Assembly: GCA_020057445.1 (NCBI GenBank)
Contig: JAGVFV010000059.1
Span: 1-16,735 of the forward strand
Length of the DNA: 16,735 bases
Direction of reading: 5' to 3'
Source of the DNA: an archaeon
GTDB lineage: Archaea; Nanobdellota; Nanobdellia; Woesearchaeales; JAHJEM01
The first letter of the stretch is position 1. Each line of letters begins with the position of its first letter. Positions 5,587 to 15,109 of the stretch are shown one piece after another. The notes beneath the pieces are model-generated. The model was not told where the DNA came from, did not search any database, and worked only from the letters and a program-made list of their open reading frames with translations. The position numbers and the translations under genes were made by a program.

Positions 5587-6642
5587 TTAGTTGTCTGCAG
5601 TGCTGATCGCCTTCTTCCCCTCATCTGACGTGATGAATGCCAAGAATGTGCAGAATGCGTCGAGGATCTCCACTTGGGTGATGAATCCCGCCACCTCGTC
5701 TCCTTCCACGACGATGAGCCTTCGTATGTCCTTGTCTATGCTGATGTTGTTTGCCTTGATGATGCTCGTGTTTTTCGGGATGGTGATGAGATTCGTTTTC
5801 ATGAGTGTCTTTACGGTCGCAGCGGTGAGGAATCGCGGATTCTTCGTGTATGCCATGAGCAGGTCGCGCTCGGTGATGATGCCGAGCAGCTTTGTCTTTT
5901 GCATGCCAAGGATGGCGTTTGATTTCCATTTGATGAATTGGGAAAGGTGGTCCTTGATGCGGTCGTTTGCCTGCGCCCGTATGTAGTCTTTGCTGAGGTA
6001 GGATTCTACGAGGGGGATGTGCTCTGATTCGAATGCGTGCTTGTTGAAGAAGTCGTGGTGGGATTTGAGGATGTCAGTCATGGTGACGATGCCGATGAGG
6101 TTTTCCTGCTCGACGATTGGTAGTTTTCTGATCTTGTGCTTGATCATGAGGAGCTCTGCCTCTCCAAGGCGCATTGCCTTGTTCGCACTTGTCACGTTCC
6201 TCGTCATGATGTCGCCTGCAGTGATGGCCGAGAGTCTCTTGTCTTCTATCTTTCTGAGGATGTCTGTCTCGGTGATGATGCCTTTGAGTTTTTTTCCGTC
6301 CGTGACAAGGATGCTTCCTGCATTGTTCGTGTCGAATATGCTTATAATCTCATGTGCTGTCGTGCTTTCATTGACAGTTATCAACCTCTCTGTCATGATG
6401 TCTTTGAGAGGGATGTTCAAGATGTTGGCGATCTGCTTGCGGATCTTCACGAGCTGGTTTTTCTGCGGCGGGTTGATGAGCTTGAAGATTATGTAGCTGA
6501 CGGCGAACAGGATGAGGAGGAGCGCGATGATCGGTATGAAGGTACGAAAGACGCCTCTCATGTCTGCCTGTGCTGCACAAACCCTTGTAGCGAGCATTGC
6601 GGCGACGGCGATCGACGCGATGGTGAATCTTTGGAGTCCCAT
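5587..6642 (-). CDS. Membrane-anchored protein with four CBS domains
   Basis: A 351-residue protein. Residues 1-25 form a signal-like hydrophobic segment (possible cleavage after VCAA), and 35-56 form a clear membrane helix, followed by a positively charged linker. Four tandem CBS modules then fill the cytoplasmic part. They sit at about 79-131 (DIMTERLITV ... GIITETDILRKI), 142-193 (DIMTRNVTSA ... GIVTMTDILKS), 213-262 (ending GIITERDLL) and 277-330 (LMKTNLITIP ... FITQVEILDAF). CBS pairs (Bateman modules) bind adenine nucleotides or S-adenosylmethionine and regulate a partner. No enzyme or channel domain is attached, so it probably senses nucleotides for another membrane component (inference). 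The ATG at 6642 is 27 bases from a TATA box, so leaderless. It is divergent from the polysaccharide lyase. Confidence 0.9.
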   Translation of the reverse strand: MGLQRFTIASIAVAAMLATRVCAAQADMRGVFRTFIPIIALLLILFAVSYIIFKLINPPQKNQLVKIRKQIANILNIPLKDIMTERLITVNESTTAHEIISIFDTNNAGSILVTDGKKLKGIITETDILRKIEDKRLSAITAGDIMTRNVTSANKAMRLGEAELLMIKHKIRKLPIVEQENLIGIVTMTDILKSHHDFFNKHAFESEHIPLVESYLSKDYIRAQANDRIKDHLSQFIKWKSNAILGMQKTKLLGIITERDLLMAYTKNPRFLTAATVKTLMKTNLITIPKNTSIIKANNISIDKDIRRLIVVEGDEVAGFITQVEILDAFCTFLAFITSDEGKKAISTADN

Positions 6643-6663
6643 GGGATGTTTTTTCCTTTTGCT

Positions 6664-6673
6664 CCTTTATAAA
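6664..6673 (-). promoter_or_regulatory. TATA box of the CBS-domain gene
   Basis: Minus-strand ATTTATAAAG is centred about 27 bases before the ATG at 6642. Confidence 0.65.
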
Positions 6674-6778
6674 TTTTCTTGCGCTCGCCTGTCTTTTTCA
6701 GCCAGATGCGTCTTTGGCTATATGAAGGAAAAATGGCCTTGAGACAGGTATGGGCGGGCAGACGTGGCATGCGCAACA

Positions 6779-6787
6779 CATTTAAAG
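6779..6787 (+). promoter_or_regulatory. TATA box of the heparinase-like gene
   Basis: CATTTAAAG is centred about 26 bases before the ATG at 6809. It lies inside the longer reading frame that opens at 6764, which argues for 6809 as the true, leaderless start. Confidence 0.65.
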
Positions 6788-6808
6788 CATTGCGATAATG
6801 GAAGTACT

Positions 6809-9800
6809 ATGCGCTGGTCATCATTCCCCCTACTGTTATTACTATTTTCGTGTCCTGTCTTTGCCTATCATGCGCATCCGTTCACGCTCTTTACCGAAGA
6901 GGACATCTCCCGCCTGCAGGAGAAGATGACAGACGGAAACGGACCTGATGATGCTGCGATGACACGGACGATCACGGCTGCAGATTATTACTTGAGTATT
7001 CCGGAGTCGACGTTTTTTACTGCAACGAGTATCGGTTCCGGGACTCCCGTATATGTACAGTTGGAGGCTTTTGCTTATTATTTCGGGGATCCTGCACAAA
7101 AATCTCTCTATCGCGACAAGTGTGTGGCGATGGCGACGTATCTTTCTGACAATTTCCATCCAGACAATATGGTGACGAATAACTATCCTGAGCAGGACAA
7201 TCCCTGGATATTATTCAGCCTCTCGTTGGCGTATGATATGTGCTATAACGAGTTTGCGGCAGACAGCCCTCAGAAGGTTGCTCTTCGGACTGAGATAGAG
7301 GCATACCTGAATTATGCGTACAATGTGCGCACTGATTGGAGGAACGATATCAACTTCTATGCGAATGGGAATTTTCATGCGAATATCGGAGGCAGCATCC
7401 TCATGGGAGGCCTTGTGATCAAGGATGATGGCCAAAACCAGGTCCTGTACCAGGATGCGATCACTCTCGGGCATACTGCAGTGCAAGGGTATATCCAGCA
7501 TTCGCTGGATTCAGACGGCGGGTGTACTGAGGGTGTCGGATACTGCGCGCTCTCGATGCTCGGACTGACCTATGGTGTCATCCCCCAGAAGAATTATGAC
7601 GGGACGGATTTCTTTTCAGACCCCCGCGTGGAGAAAATCCTCTCCTATCTCGCATATAATGCCATCCCTGAGGGGAACGGCCTCTTCCACAACTGGAATG
7701 ACTGGCCGACGTATGAGTATAGCATCATTTCATCCTGGCATATGTTTCCAACGTATGCACTGACGAGGTTCCCGACGCCGCTCGCCCGTTTTGTGCATGA
7801 CCATTATGTCGGAGCCTATCCACAGGATCCGGTTTTCCTCGCCCTCTTCGGCGACGATGTCCCTTCTGCGGACATCGCAGCCCTTCTTCCTGATTCTGCG
7901 CTCTTTTCCGGTGTCGGGCAGTATTTTTACCGCAGCGGATGGAATTTTGGCGGCCAGAGCAATGACCTGCACTTCACCTTTTTCTCCGGCAATTTTCATC
8001 GGGGCCACAACCAGGAAGACAAGAATACATTCTCGCTGATCGGGTTCAAGGACCGTCTGATCATCGACACAGGGGATTCTCACGATGCTGGCGCATGCGG
8101 CGATCCTGCCTCGATGCTTGAAGGCCATAACCTCATCTTGATCAATCCATATGGGGATTATTATGATGCAAATGGGAATGGGCTGCAGGACCCTGGCGAA
8201 ACCATAGATTATATGGGCATGGCAAAATCGAGCGGGAATTGCGGGACAGACGGATACATCAGGAGTTCCTTGATCACACAGGGCATTGACATGCTCCATG
8301 GCGATGCGAGGGAAGCGTACATCCAGAACAATGCAGAGTTCAATCCCTTTCCCCAGTGGGCATGGTGCGCTCACAAGTATAACGAAGGGACGACTGAAGC
8401 GATCACCTGCATCCATACAAACACCATGGACCGTGCGAACAGGTATTTTCTTGTCATCAAGCCAGAGGCAGGTCATCCTGGATATTTCGTGCTTGCGGAC
8501 GATACAAGAACGTCCACAAATCCGGCAGACCAGTACAAGTTCTTGCTCCATACTGAATATAAGGATGATAGCAGCCCCTTCCATAGGAATTCGTGGGATA
8601 CGTCTGCAAATCCTCTCCGGGTTCTCGGCGAGCACGGAGGTCTCCTGAACGTATACTGGGTGTCCCCGACGTACACGACTTCGCTCTTTGCAAATTCGCT
8701 CTATTCTACGCTGAAAATCCCTCCCTATTACAATCAGGACGGTTACAATAGGCTTCTTCAGGCGACATTGACGAGCGGGAATCCGCAGTGGTTCATGCTC
8801 TTCTTTCCTTATGGCCCGACTATTGTGCCTCCGTCCTACAATGCGATCGCCCTGACTGCAGGTCTTGGAGCAAAGCTGACATTTCCATCATATACTGATG
8901 AGGTGTATTATGCGCCGGACAATAGCATTCAGGGACCGGGCGTCTCCGGCACGTTCAAGGCTGCATGGGTGAGAGAGGAAAATGGCTTACCCTCGCACTA
9001 TGCTGCGATGTATGTGCGTGATATGAGCAAGGCGGGCAGGGTCCTCATCTCTGTCATCAATGATGGAGGGCAGAATCCAAACATTGCCAGCAATGGCACG
9101 ACATTGGTTGTTGACGATCGTCAGCCGACCTATACGGTCTATGGTCCGTCATTGGTCAAAGCAGCCTATAAGGAGGAGGCACTGCCGATGTATAGGGCAG
9201 GTGACTACCGTCTGGTGTCATTGACCCCTCCTCCATCCTGCGCTGCGCAGGGCGGGGACATTTGTTTGGCGTACGAGGTGTGTCCTGGAGAGTATATTTT
9301 TTCAGAGGATTCTGATGTCTGCTGCAACGTCCAGTGCGAATCGAGTGTCGCTCCTCCTGTGATCACAAATGTCCGCGCAGCTGCCTCAGAAGTGATGGCG
9401 CTCATCCAGTGGATGACAGATATCCCTTCCGATACCCAGGTCGAATATGGCTTGACTCCTGCGCATGGTTCATCGACTTTCCTTGGTCCTGATCTCATCA
9501 GGGTACATCTCGTTACCATCAATGGATTGACTCCTGCGACGACGTATCATTACAGGGTGAAGAGCTGCATCTATGGAACGCTCTGTTCGTTTTCAGATGA
9601 TGCGACCTTTACGACGAATGCAGTATCATGTGAAAGCAGCGGGGGGCAATGCCTTGCTGATTGCGGTCTGTATGCTGATTGTTCGCCATCTGGCATGGCT
9701 TGTGCAGATGGCTTGACCTGTTGCGTCGGCTCGTGCTCTTGCCAGGGTGTCCCTCCTGATGAGGATTGCGATGGGCTTATTGACGATGGGGAATTGGAGC

Positions 9801-9880
9801 GCTCTATCGACAGGTGGCTGCAGGGCATGATTCCCATGGACCAGATGCTGGAGATCATGTCCTGGTGGAAGAGCAGCTGA
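6809..9880 (+). CDS. Secreted heparinase II/III-like polysaccharide lyase with dockerin-like tail
   Basis: A 1023-residue secreted protein. With the start at 6809, it opens with a textbook signal peptide (MRWSSFPLLLLLFSCPVFA, cleavage expected before Tyr20). Residues about 25-370 are an alpha/alpha-toroid lyase domain, with the NGNFH segment (N188, H190) where these lyases carry catalytic Asn/His. Residues about 385-620 are the heparinase II/III beta domain, with GHNQEDKNTF (H400, D404) and RLIIDTGDSH. The usual H-x-H there is H-x-Q (Gln402). After a beta-rich middle come a Cys-rich patch (about 810-845), a fibronectin type III domain (about 848-937), a second Cys-rich patch, and a tail DEDCDGLIDDGELERSIDRW that looks like half a dockerin or EF hand. 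It probably cleaves uronic-acid polysaccharides or binds them at the surface; the substrate is unknown. Confidence 0.85.
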   Translation: MRWSSFPLLLLLFSCPVFAYHAHPFTLFTEEDISRLQEKMTDGNGPDDAAMTRTITAADYYLSIPESTFFTATSIGSGTPVYVQLEAFAYYFGDPAQKSLYRDKCVAMATYLSDNFHPDNMVTNNYPEQDNPWILFSLSLAYDMCYNEFAADSPQKVALRTEIEAYLNYAYNVRTDWRNDINFYANGNFHANIGGSILMGGLVIKDDGQNQVLYQDAITLGHTAVQGYIQHSLDSDGGCTEGVGYCALSMLGLTYGVIPQKNYDGTDFFSDPRVEKILSYLAYNAIPEGNGLFHNWNDWPTYEYSIISSWHMFPTYALTRFPTPLARFVHDHYVGAYPQDPVFLALFGDDVPSADIAALLPDSALFSGVGQYFYRSGWNFGGQSNDLHFTFFSGNFHRGHNQEDKNTFSLIGFKDRLIIDTGDSHDAGACGDPASMLEGHNLILINPYGDYYDANGNGLQDPGETIDYMGMAKSSGNCGTDGYIRSSLITQGIDMLHGDAREAYIQNNAEFNPFPQWAWCAHKYNEGTTEAITCIHTNTMDRANRYFLVIKPEAGHPGYFVLADDTRTSTNPADQYKFLLHTEYKDDSSPFHRNSWDTSANPLRVLGEHGGLLNVYWVSPTYTTSLFANSLYSTLKIPPYYNQDGYNRLLQATLTSGNPQWFMLFFPYGPTIVPPSYNAIALTAGLGAKLTFPSYTDEVYYAPDNSIQGPGVSGTFKAAWVREENGLPSHYAAMYVRDMSKAGRVLISVINDGGQNPNIASNGTTLVVDDRQPTYTVYGPSLVKAAYKEEALPMYRAGDYRLVSLTPPPSCAAQGGDICLAYEVCPGEYIFSEDSDVCCNVQCESSVAPPVITNVRAAASEVMALIQWMTDIPSDTQVEYGLTPAHGSSTFLGPDLIRVHLVTINGLTPATTYHYRVKSCIYGTLCSFSDDATFTTNAVSCESSGGQCLADCGLYADCSPSGMACADGLTCCVGSCSCQGVPPDEDCDGLIDDGELERSIDRWLQGMIPMDQMLEIMSWWKSS

Positions 9881-9889
9881 AGCAGTAAG

Positions 9890-9898
9890 ATTTATATA
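9890..9898 (+). promoter_or_regulatory. TATA box of smc
   Basis: A TTTATATA block follows the lyase stop codon. It predicts a start near 9920 and hence a short leader of about 14 bases before the ATG at 9934, unlike the mostly leaderless neighbours. Confidence 0.6.
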
Positions 9899-9933
9899 GG
9901 AAATAGAAAAGTATTCACGTTTGGGTTTGAGGC

Positions 9934-12900
9934 ATGACTGTTACAAAGATCAATAAGATTGAGATGAAGGGCTTTAAGTCATTTGCGAGCAAGATAGAGA
10001 TAGTTTTTGGGGAGAAGTTCAATTGCGTGCTTGGCCCGAACGGTTCTGGCAAGTCCAACATCCTTGACGCCCTCTGCTTTGTGCTCGGGAAGTCATCTGC
10101 AAAGGGAATGCGGGTGGAGAAGAGCGCTAACCTGATCTATAACGGCGGGAAATTGAAGAATCCTGCAAAAGAGGGAATGGTCGCGATCTATTTCGATAAC
10201 GCAAAAAAAGGCTTTCCCGAGCCGACTCCTGAAGTCAAGATCACGAGGATAATCAAGGAGTCTGGACAGTCAGTGTATAAGATCAATGACAAGGTGAGGA
10301 CGCGCCAGCAGGTGCTGGACCTTCTTTCCATGGTACGGGTCAATCCTGACGGGCATAATATCATACTCCAAGGCGACATCATCCACCTGATCGAGATGAG
10401 CACGAACGAGCGGCGGCTCATCGTGGAAGAGATCGCGGGCATTTCTGTGTATGAAGAGAAGAAGGATAAGGCATTGAAGGAACTGCAGCGGGTGGAAGAG
10501 AAGATGAACGAGGCAGAGATCATCCTCACCGAGCGTAAGACCTACCTGCAGGAATTGAAGAAGGAACGCGACCAGGCCATGAAATTCAAGGACCTGGATG
10601 ACAAGATCAAGAGGAACAAGGCGACGCTCGTCCATCTGAACATGCAGAAGAAGAAGGAAGAGCTAAAGAAGCGAGAAAAAGAGGCTGCGGAAGGAAACGA
10701 CCGCCTGAAGAGGATCGACGAGGAGATGGAGAAGCAGAGGAAGGAGATCCTCGAGCATAAGGAGAAGATAGAGAAGATCAACCAGGAAGTCGAGCGCAAA
10801 GGCGAGAAGGAGCAGGTCGCCTTGCATAAGGAAGTGGAATCGCTCAAAGTCGAGATCGCCGTCGGAAGCCAGCGCATGGAGACGCTAAAAGCAGAGAAGA
10901 CGAAGATCGAGGAGAGGAAATCAGAGCTTGAGAAGAACCTCAAGGACCTGGAAGAAAAGGTAAAGGCAAGGCAGGGCGTCATCGATGATGCGAAGAAGCG
11001 CCTGAAGCTACGCGAGGACACGGTAAAAGACCTTGACCGGAAGATCGAGGAGTTCCGAAAGAAGAACCAGCTGTCAGACGCTGTTGATGTCGACAAGAGG
11101 ATCGAGACGATCGACAAGGAGGCAGACTCCCTGCAGGAAGAGATCGTGAAGGTCAGGGAATCCCAGCAGAACCTGCTCCGCGAGAAGGACAGGCTCGAGA
11201 TCTCGGTGCAATCGATCGACGCGAAGATCGAGAAGGTGCTTTCTGTCGAGAAGGAGAACAAGGCCGCTATCGCAGACCTGAAGCGACGCAAAGAGGAATT
11301 CCGAAAAGCAACTCTTGAGCTTTCAAAGAAATTGCAGGACAGCTCATCATATGCCGTACAGCTCGACAATGCGCAAAAATCCATGCTTGCGAGAAAAGAG
11401 GAATTGGGAAAGCTCAAGGCAAGACATTCTGCGATCGCAGAGAATGTGTCTGGCGGAGTCGCCATCCAGAAGATCCTGGAAATGAAGAGCAAGGAGAAAG
11501 GGATCCTTGGGACTGTCTCTGACCTTGGGGTCGTGCAGTCGAAGTTCTCTCTCGCGCTAGAAGTCGCCGCAGGGCAGAGGATCAAGAGCATCGTCGTCGA
11601 AAATGATGCCATAGCTGCAAAATGCATCAGTTACCTCAAGCAGAACAAGCTTGGCGTCGCGACGTTCCTTCCGCTGAATAAACTGCAGGCATCCCCACAT
11701 GACAGCATCTTGCCAAAAGGCGCTGGCGTGCACGGGTTTGCAGTCGATCTTGTGCAGTTCAAGCCGCAATACAAGAAAGTGTTCGAGTACGTGCTTTCAG
11801 GCACGATCGTCGTCGATGATGTGGAGACCAGCAGGAGTGTTGGCATCGGAAAGGCCCGCATGGTGACTGTCGACGGCGACCTGATGGAGAAGAGCGGCGC
11901 CATGCAAGGAGGTTTCCGCAAAAAAGAATCACTCGGCCTTGGCTTCCAGGAAAAGGAAGTCAGCGAGGGCATGGACAAGCTCGAAAAGGAGATCGCAGAC
12001 TTAGAATCAGTCATCGCAAACATTGAGGAGAAGAAGAAAAGCAACGAAGCCGCAATCGATCGCCTTCGCGAATTCAAGGCAAATCAGGAAGCGGAGATAC
12101 TCACTATCGAAAAGACATTGCATCTGGAGTCTGGCGACCTTGATGCCTCGCGCACAGAGAAAGGCAAGATCGCCTCTGAATTGAAGGAGCTTGAGAAGAA
12201 GACAGAAACGTTCATGCAGGACATCTCCAAGAAGAACAAGAGGCTTGCAGACCTCAAGATCGAGAAGCAGGAACTTCGCGAGAAGATAACCCAGATGAGG
12301 AACCCCCGCCTCCTTGCAGAGCTCAACACGTTTGAGGAGAAGAAGAAGGAGATCGTGCAGGAGGTGCTCGACATAAAAGGGGAAGTCAAGAATGCCGAAT
12401 CCGAGATCACGAATGTCTTCTCTCCAGAGAAGGAGAGCATCCAGAAGATCATCAGGCAGCAGGAGAAAGAGAAGGGAGTCTTTGAGAAGGAAGGGTTGGA
12501 ATTAGAGAAGGCAATCGGGACAAAGAAGAAAGGCCTCTCTGACAAGGAAGAGGCTGAGAAGAAATTCTATGCCCAGTTCAAGGAACTCTTCACGAAAAGG
12601 ACACAGGCGTCAAACCTCGTGGCAAAGCTCGAGGAGAAAGTGGCGCAGAAAGAGCGGGAGAGGCGTGAAGGCCAGGATAAGGGAAACCTTGTCTCTCTCG
12701 ACATGGCAAGATTGAAGGCAGAGCTTGCCGGTGTTGAAGAAGAGGCGCGGCAGTATCATGGTGTTGCGATCTTTGAGGGGAAGGATCCTGCAGACATCAT
12801 GAAGGAGATCGGCCAGTTCGAGAAGATGGCCTCTGACATCGGCGCAGTGAACATGAAGGCACTTGAGATCTACGAGCGTATCGAAGCAGAATACAAGAAC

Positions 12901-13428
12901 CTGCAGGAGAAGAGGGCGAGCCTGATGAAGGAGCGCGAGGATGTGCTCGTGATGATCAATGAGATCGATTCGAAGAAGAGAGAACTGTTCATGAAGACAT
13001 TTAATGTCATGACAAAGAATTTCCAGACCATATTCAAGTCACTCTCGACAAAGGGAGAGGCGTACCTGGAGCTCGAGAATGAGAACGACCCGTTCATCGC
13101 AGGCCTGGAGATCAAGGTCAGGCTTGTGGGAAAGAAGTTCCTTGACATCAGGTCGCTCTCCGGCGGGGAGAAGACGCTGACTGCGCTTGCCTTCCTTTTC
13201 GCGATACAGGAGCATGAGCCTGCAAGCTTCTACGTGCTTGACGAGGTGGACGCCGCGCTTGACAAGAGGAATTCAGAGCTGCTCGCAGACCTTGTCAAGT
13301 CTTATTCAGAGAAGGCGCAGTACATCATCATCAGCCATAACGACCAGGTCATCAGCACGGCAGACCTGCTGTATGGCGTGTCCATGACAGAGCACGGGAT
13401 ATCGAAAGTGACGAGTTTGAAGATATGA
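9934..13428 (+). CDS. smc: Chromosome segregation SMC ATPase
   Basis: A 1164-residue SMC protein, the usual full length. The N-terminal head has GFKSFASK and Walker A GPNGSGKS (34-41). It is followed by a long Glu/Lys-rich coiled coil (about 170-510), a hinge (about 515-660, with SGGVAIQK, GTVSDLG and SGAMQGGFRK), and the returning coiled coil (about 670-1030). The C-terminal head has signature LSGGEKTLTALAFLFA (about 1073-1088), Walker B FYVLDEVDAALD (about 1100-1111) and a late switch His in ISHNDQV. It dimerises at the hinge, and the heads bind ATP to organise and segregate the chromosome. The kleisin partner ScpA is not adjacent, although archaeal smc often sits beside it. Codon use is G/C-richer than the island. 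The minus-strand long frames inside it are coiled-coil shadows. Confidence 0.97.
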   Translation: MTVTKINKIEMKGFKSFASKIEIVFGEKFNCVLGPNGSGKSNILDALCFVLGKSSAKGMRVEKSANLIYNGGKLKNPAKEGMVAIYFDNAKKGFPEPTPEVKITRIIKESGQSVYKINDKVRTRQQVLDLLSMVRVNPDGHNIILQGDIIHLIEMSTNERRLIVEEIAGISVYEEKKDKALKELQRVEEKMNEAEIILTERKTYLQELKKERDQAMKFKDLDDKIKRNKATLVHLNMQKKKEELKKREKEAAEGNDRLKRIDEEMEKQRKEILEHKEKIEKINQEVERKGEKEQVALHKEVESLKVEIAVGSQRMETLKAEKTKIEERKSELEKNLKDLEEKVKARQGVIDDAKKRLKLREDTVKDLDRKIEEFRKKNQLSDAVDVDKRIETIDKEADSLQEEIVKVRESQQNLLREKDRLEISVQSIDAKIEKVLSVEKENKAAIADLKRRKEEFRKATLELSKKLQDSSSYAVQLDNAQKSMLARKEELGKLKARHSAIAENVSGGVAIQKILEMKSKEKGILGTVSDLGVVQSKFSLALEVAAGQRIKSIVVENDAIAAKCISYLKQNKLGVATFLPLNKLQASPHDSILPKGAGVHGFAVDLVQFKPQYKKVFEYVLSGTIVVDDVETSRSVGIGKARMVTVDGDLMEKSGAMQGGFRKKESLGLGFQEKEVSEGMDKLEKEIADLESVIANIEEKKKSNEAAIDRLREFKANQEAEILTIEKTLHLESGDLDASRTEKGKIASELKELEKKTETFMQDISKKNKRLADLKIEKQELREKITQMRNPRLLAELNTFEEKKKEIVQEVLDIKGEVKNAESEITNVFSPEKESIQKIIRQQEKEKGVFEKEGLELEKAIGTKKKGLSDKEEAEKKFYAQFKELFTKRTQASNLVAKLEEKVAQKERERREGQDKGNLVSLDMARLKAELAGVEEEARQYHGVAIFEGKDPADIMKEIGQFEKMASDIGAVNMKALEIYERIEAEYKNLQEKRASLMKEREDVLVMINEIDSKKRELFMKTFNVMTKNFQTIFKSLSTKGEAYLELENENDPFIAGLEIKVRLVGKKFLDIRSLSGGEKTLTALAFLFAIQEHEPASFYVLDEVDAALDKRNSELLADLVKSYSEKAQYIIISHNDQVISTADLLYGVSMTEHGISKVTSLKI

Positions 13429-13460
13429 TGTCGTATTCTGCTCCTCCTTTCTCTAGCAAG

Positions 13461-13470
13461 ATTTAAATAT
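13461..13470 (+). promoter_or_regulatory. TATA box of the DUF2231 gene
   Basis: ATTTAAATAT is centred about 26 bases before the ATG at 13492, so the transcript is expected to be leaderless. Confidence 0.65.
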
Positions 13471-13491
13471 GCGCGGCCAGTATGCTGTGGC

Positions 13492-13977
13492 ATGGCATTC
13501 GACCTCCATCCTCTTGCCGTGCATTTCCCGATCGCGCTCCTCGTGTTCTACGCTGTGCTCGAGTGCGCACGGTTCAAGAAGCTGACGTCGCAGAAATGGT
13601 TCTTCTTCGTGAAAGCGATGCTCGTCATCGCAGGCACGCTAGGAGCGTGCGTCGCGCTCCTGACAGGAAATATCGCAGGCGAGAACATGGAAGGAAGCAT
13701 AAGCGAGGATGTCATGGGCATGCACAGTCTCTTTGCCTACACGGCGACCGTCATCTTTGGGGTCATCGCCCTTCTTTACTTGCTCGCGTGGATATCACAC
13801 GGCGTGCAGAGCAGGTTCCTCAAGCGTGTCCGCTCGTTTGTCGAATCTTGGGTGATGGTCATCCCTGCAGTCCTCGGCCTTGTTGCGATCATTGTCATCG
13901 GAGCGTTAGGCGCTGTCCTCGTGTACGGGAAGGACATCGATCCTGTCGTCAGATGGATCTATTCGTTATTTTTTTAA
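13492..13977 (+). CDS. DUF2231-type four-helix membrane protein
   Basis: A 161-residue integral membrane protein. It starts with the family signature HPLAVHFPIALL (residues 6-17), known from DUF2231 proteins. Four hydrophobic segments follow: about 10-25, 39-57, 80-101 and 120-145. Conserved polar residues inside the membrane part include His6, His11 and His78, which could bind haem or metal, as proposed for some relatives; that is not shown here. Charged loops carry an acidic stretch (ENMEGSISED). It is monocistronic with its own promoter. It ends five bases before the stop codon of the convergent glycosyltransferase gene. Function is unknown. Confidence 0.82.
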   Translation: MAFDLHPLAVHFPIALLVFYAVLECARFKKLTSQKWFFFVKAMLVIAGTLGACVALLTGNIAGENMEGSISEDVMGMHSLFAYTATVIFGVIALLYLLAWISHGVQSRFLKRVRSFVESWVMVIPAVLGLVAIIVIGALGAVLVYGKDIDPVVRWIYSLFF

Positions 13978-13992
13978 GGCTTTATTTTTTTA
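13966..13992 (+). terminator. T-rich terminator between convergent genes
   Basis: Two runs of seven T residues flank AAGGC at the end of the DUF2231 gene, typical of archaeal oligo-T termination on the plus strand. The minus strand has no comparable T-run here, so termination of the convergent operon must lie further left. Confidence 0.5.
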
Positions 13993-15109
13993 GGGAAGAA
14001 AATGCCGTAAGGAGGTCTTTTACCGTCCTATCCCAATCAAACCCTGCGACGACTGTCGCACGCGCCGCCTTTCCGAGGTCTTCCCTCATCTTCGGGTGCT
14101 CGATGAGGTATTCTATCTTCTTTGCGAGCTGCACTGAATTCTGGAAGTCGAAGAAGATGCCGTTCTCCCCGTCCTCTATGTAGTCCTTGACAAATCCCAC
14201 GCGGGTCGAGATGACGGGTACGCCGCAGGACATGGCTTCAAGGACAGAGAGGCAGGTGGTCTCGGTGAGCGAGGAGAGCACGTAGATGTCCATCGCCTGC
14301 AGGTAGGGGACGACGTTGAATTTTGTGCCTGTGAAGATCACGTCCTTTCTCATGAACATGGTTTTCAGCTGGGGAAGGCCGTCGCCGACGATGATGAGCT
14401 TCTTGCCGTGCTTTTTCATGCGTAGGAATCCCCGAAGGAGCGTCTGGAGGTCTTTTTCCCTAGACAGGCGTCCGTGATAGCCTATGAGGATGGCATCCTG
14501 ATCGACATCTATAGCCTTCTTTGCTTCTCGCTTGCTGTGGGGCGGGCAGAATTTCTTGGTGTCGCATCCGAGGTGGACGACGCGGATGGGCTTCTTTCCT
14601 ATCTCCCACGAGATGAGGTCGAGAATTCCCGTGGATGGCACGATGATCATGTCGACCTTGGAGTAGAAGTGCTTGGTGAATCTGCGCATGAGGGGATATG
14701 CCATGCGACGAAGGAACAGGCTCTTGACTGCCATGGGGACGAGTTCCCATTCGACAGAGTGGATGAAGGAGACTGTCTTTTTTTTCTGCTTGTGCGCGGA
14801 AAGGATGGTAAGAGCGCCGATCGGCCCGAGTCCTTGTGTGAAGACAAGGTCCGCTCCCTTGATCACTTCATTGATCTCCTTTCGCCTGAAGCGCGCTGGC
14901 CGGAAGTCTCCGACGTAGAAGTTGTAGAGCGGGATCCTGACGATGTTGATCTCGTCGTGGATGCCTGAAATCGTGTTCTTGTACGCTGGGCAGATGACAG
15001 TGATGTCGTAGTGCTTCTTGAGGCGGGGAATGATCTCAGAGAGGAAGCGGGCGATGCCGTCTGCTCTCGGGTAGTAGTTGTCTGTGGCGATGACGAGCTT
15101 AGCGTTCAA
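13982..15109 (-). CDS. GT4-family glycosyltransferase
   Basis: A 375-residue GT-B glycosyltransferase of family 4 (retaining). The N-terminal Rossmann half has KLVIATDNYYPRADGIARFL with the donor/acceptor loop. The C-terminal half has GYHGRLSREKDL and the E-x7-E motif ETTCLSVLEAMSCGVPVI, followed by ENGIFF. I chose the TTG at 15109 as the start. A GAGGTG Shine-Dalgarno (15117-15122) sits seven bases upstream, the protein then begins directly with the first beta strand, and the 20 codons upstream encode no family sequence. It overlaps the end of the PIG-L gene by 11 bases, so the two are translationally coupled. Together they suggest assembly of a GlcNAc- or GlcN-containing surface lipid or glycan. 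The sugar donor is not determined. Confidence 0.9.
   Translation of the reverse strand: MNAKLVIATDNYYPRADGIARFLSEIIPRLKKHYDITVICPAYKNTISGIHDEINIVRIPLYNFYVGDFRPARFRRKEINEVIKGADLVFTQGLGPIGALTILSAHKQKKKTVSFIHSVEWELVPMAVKSLFLRRMAYPLMRRFTKHFYSKVDMIIVPSTGILDLISWEIGKKPIRVVHLGCDTKKFCPPHSKREAKKAIDVDQDAILIGYHGRLSREKDLQTLLRGFLRMKKHGKKLIIVGDGLPQLKTMFMRKDVIFTGTKFNVVPYLQAMDIYVLSSLTETTCLSVLEAMSCGVPVISTRVGFVKDYIEDGENGIFFDFQNSVQLAKKIEYLIEHPKMREDLGKAARATVVAGFDWDRTVKDLLTAFSSLKK

Noticed and set aside
6136..6672. 178-codon plus-strand frame opposite the CBS gene
   Set aside because: Antisense shadow; CBS motifs and promoter support the minus strand.
7730..8635. 301-codon minus-strand frame inside the lyase gene
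   Set aside because: No family pattern, no promoter; the plus strand is clearly coding.
10542..11627. Long minus-strand frame (361 codons) inside smc
   Set aside because: Ser/Phe-rich antisense of the Glu/Lys coiled coil; a shadow.
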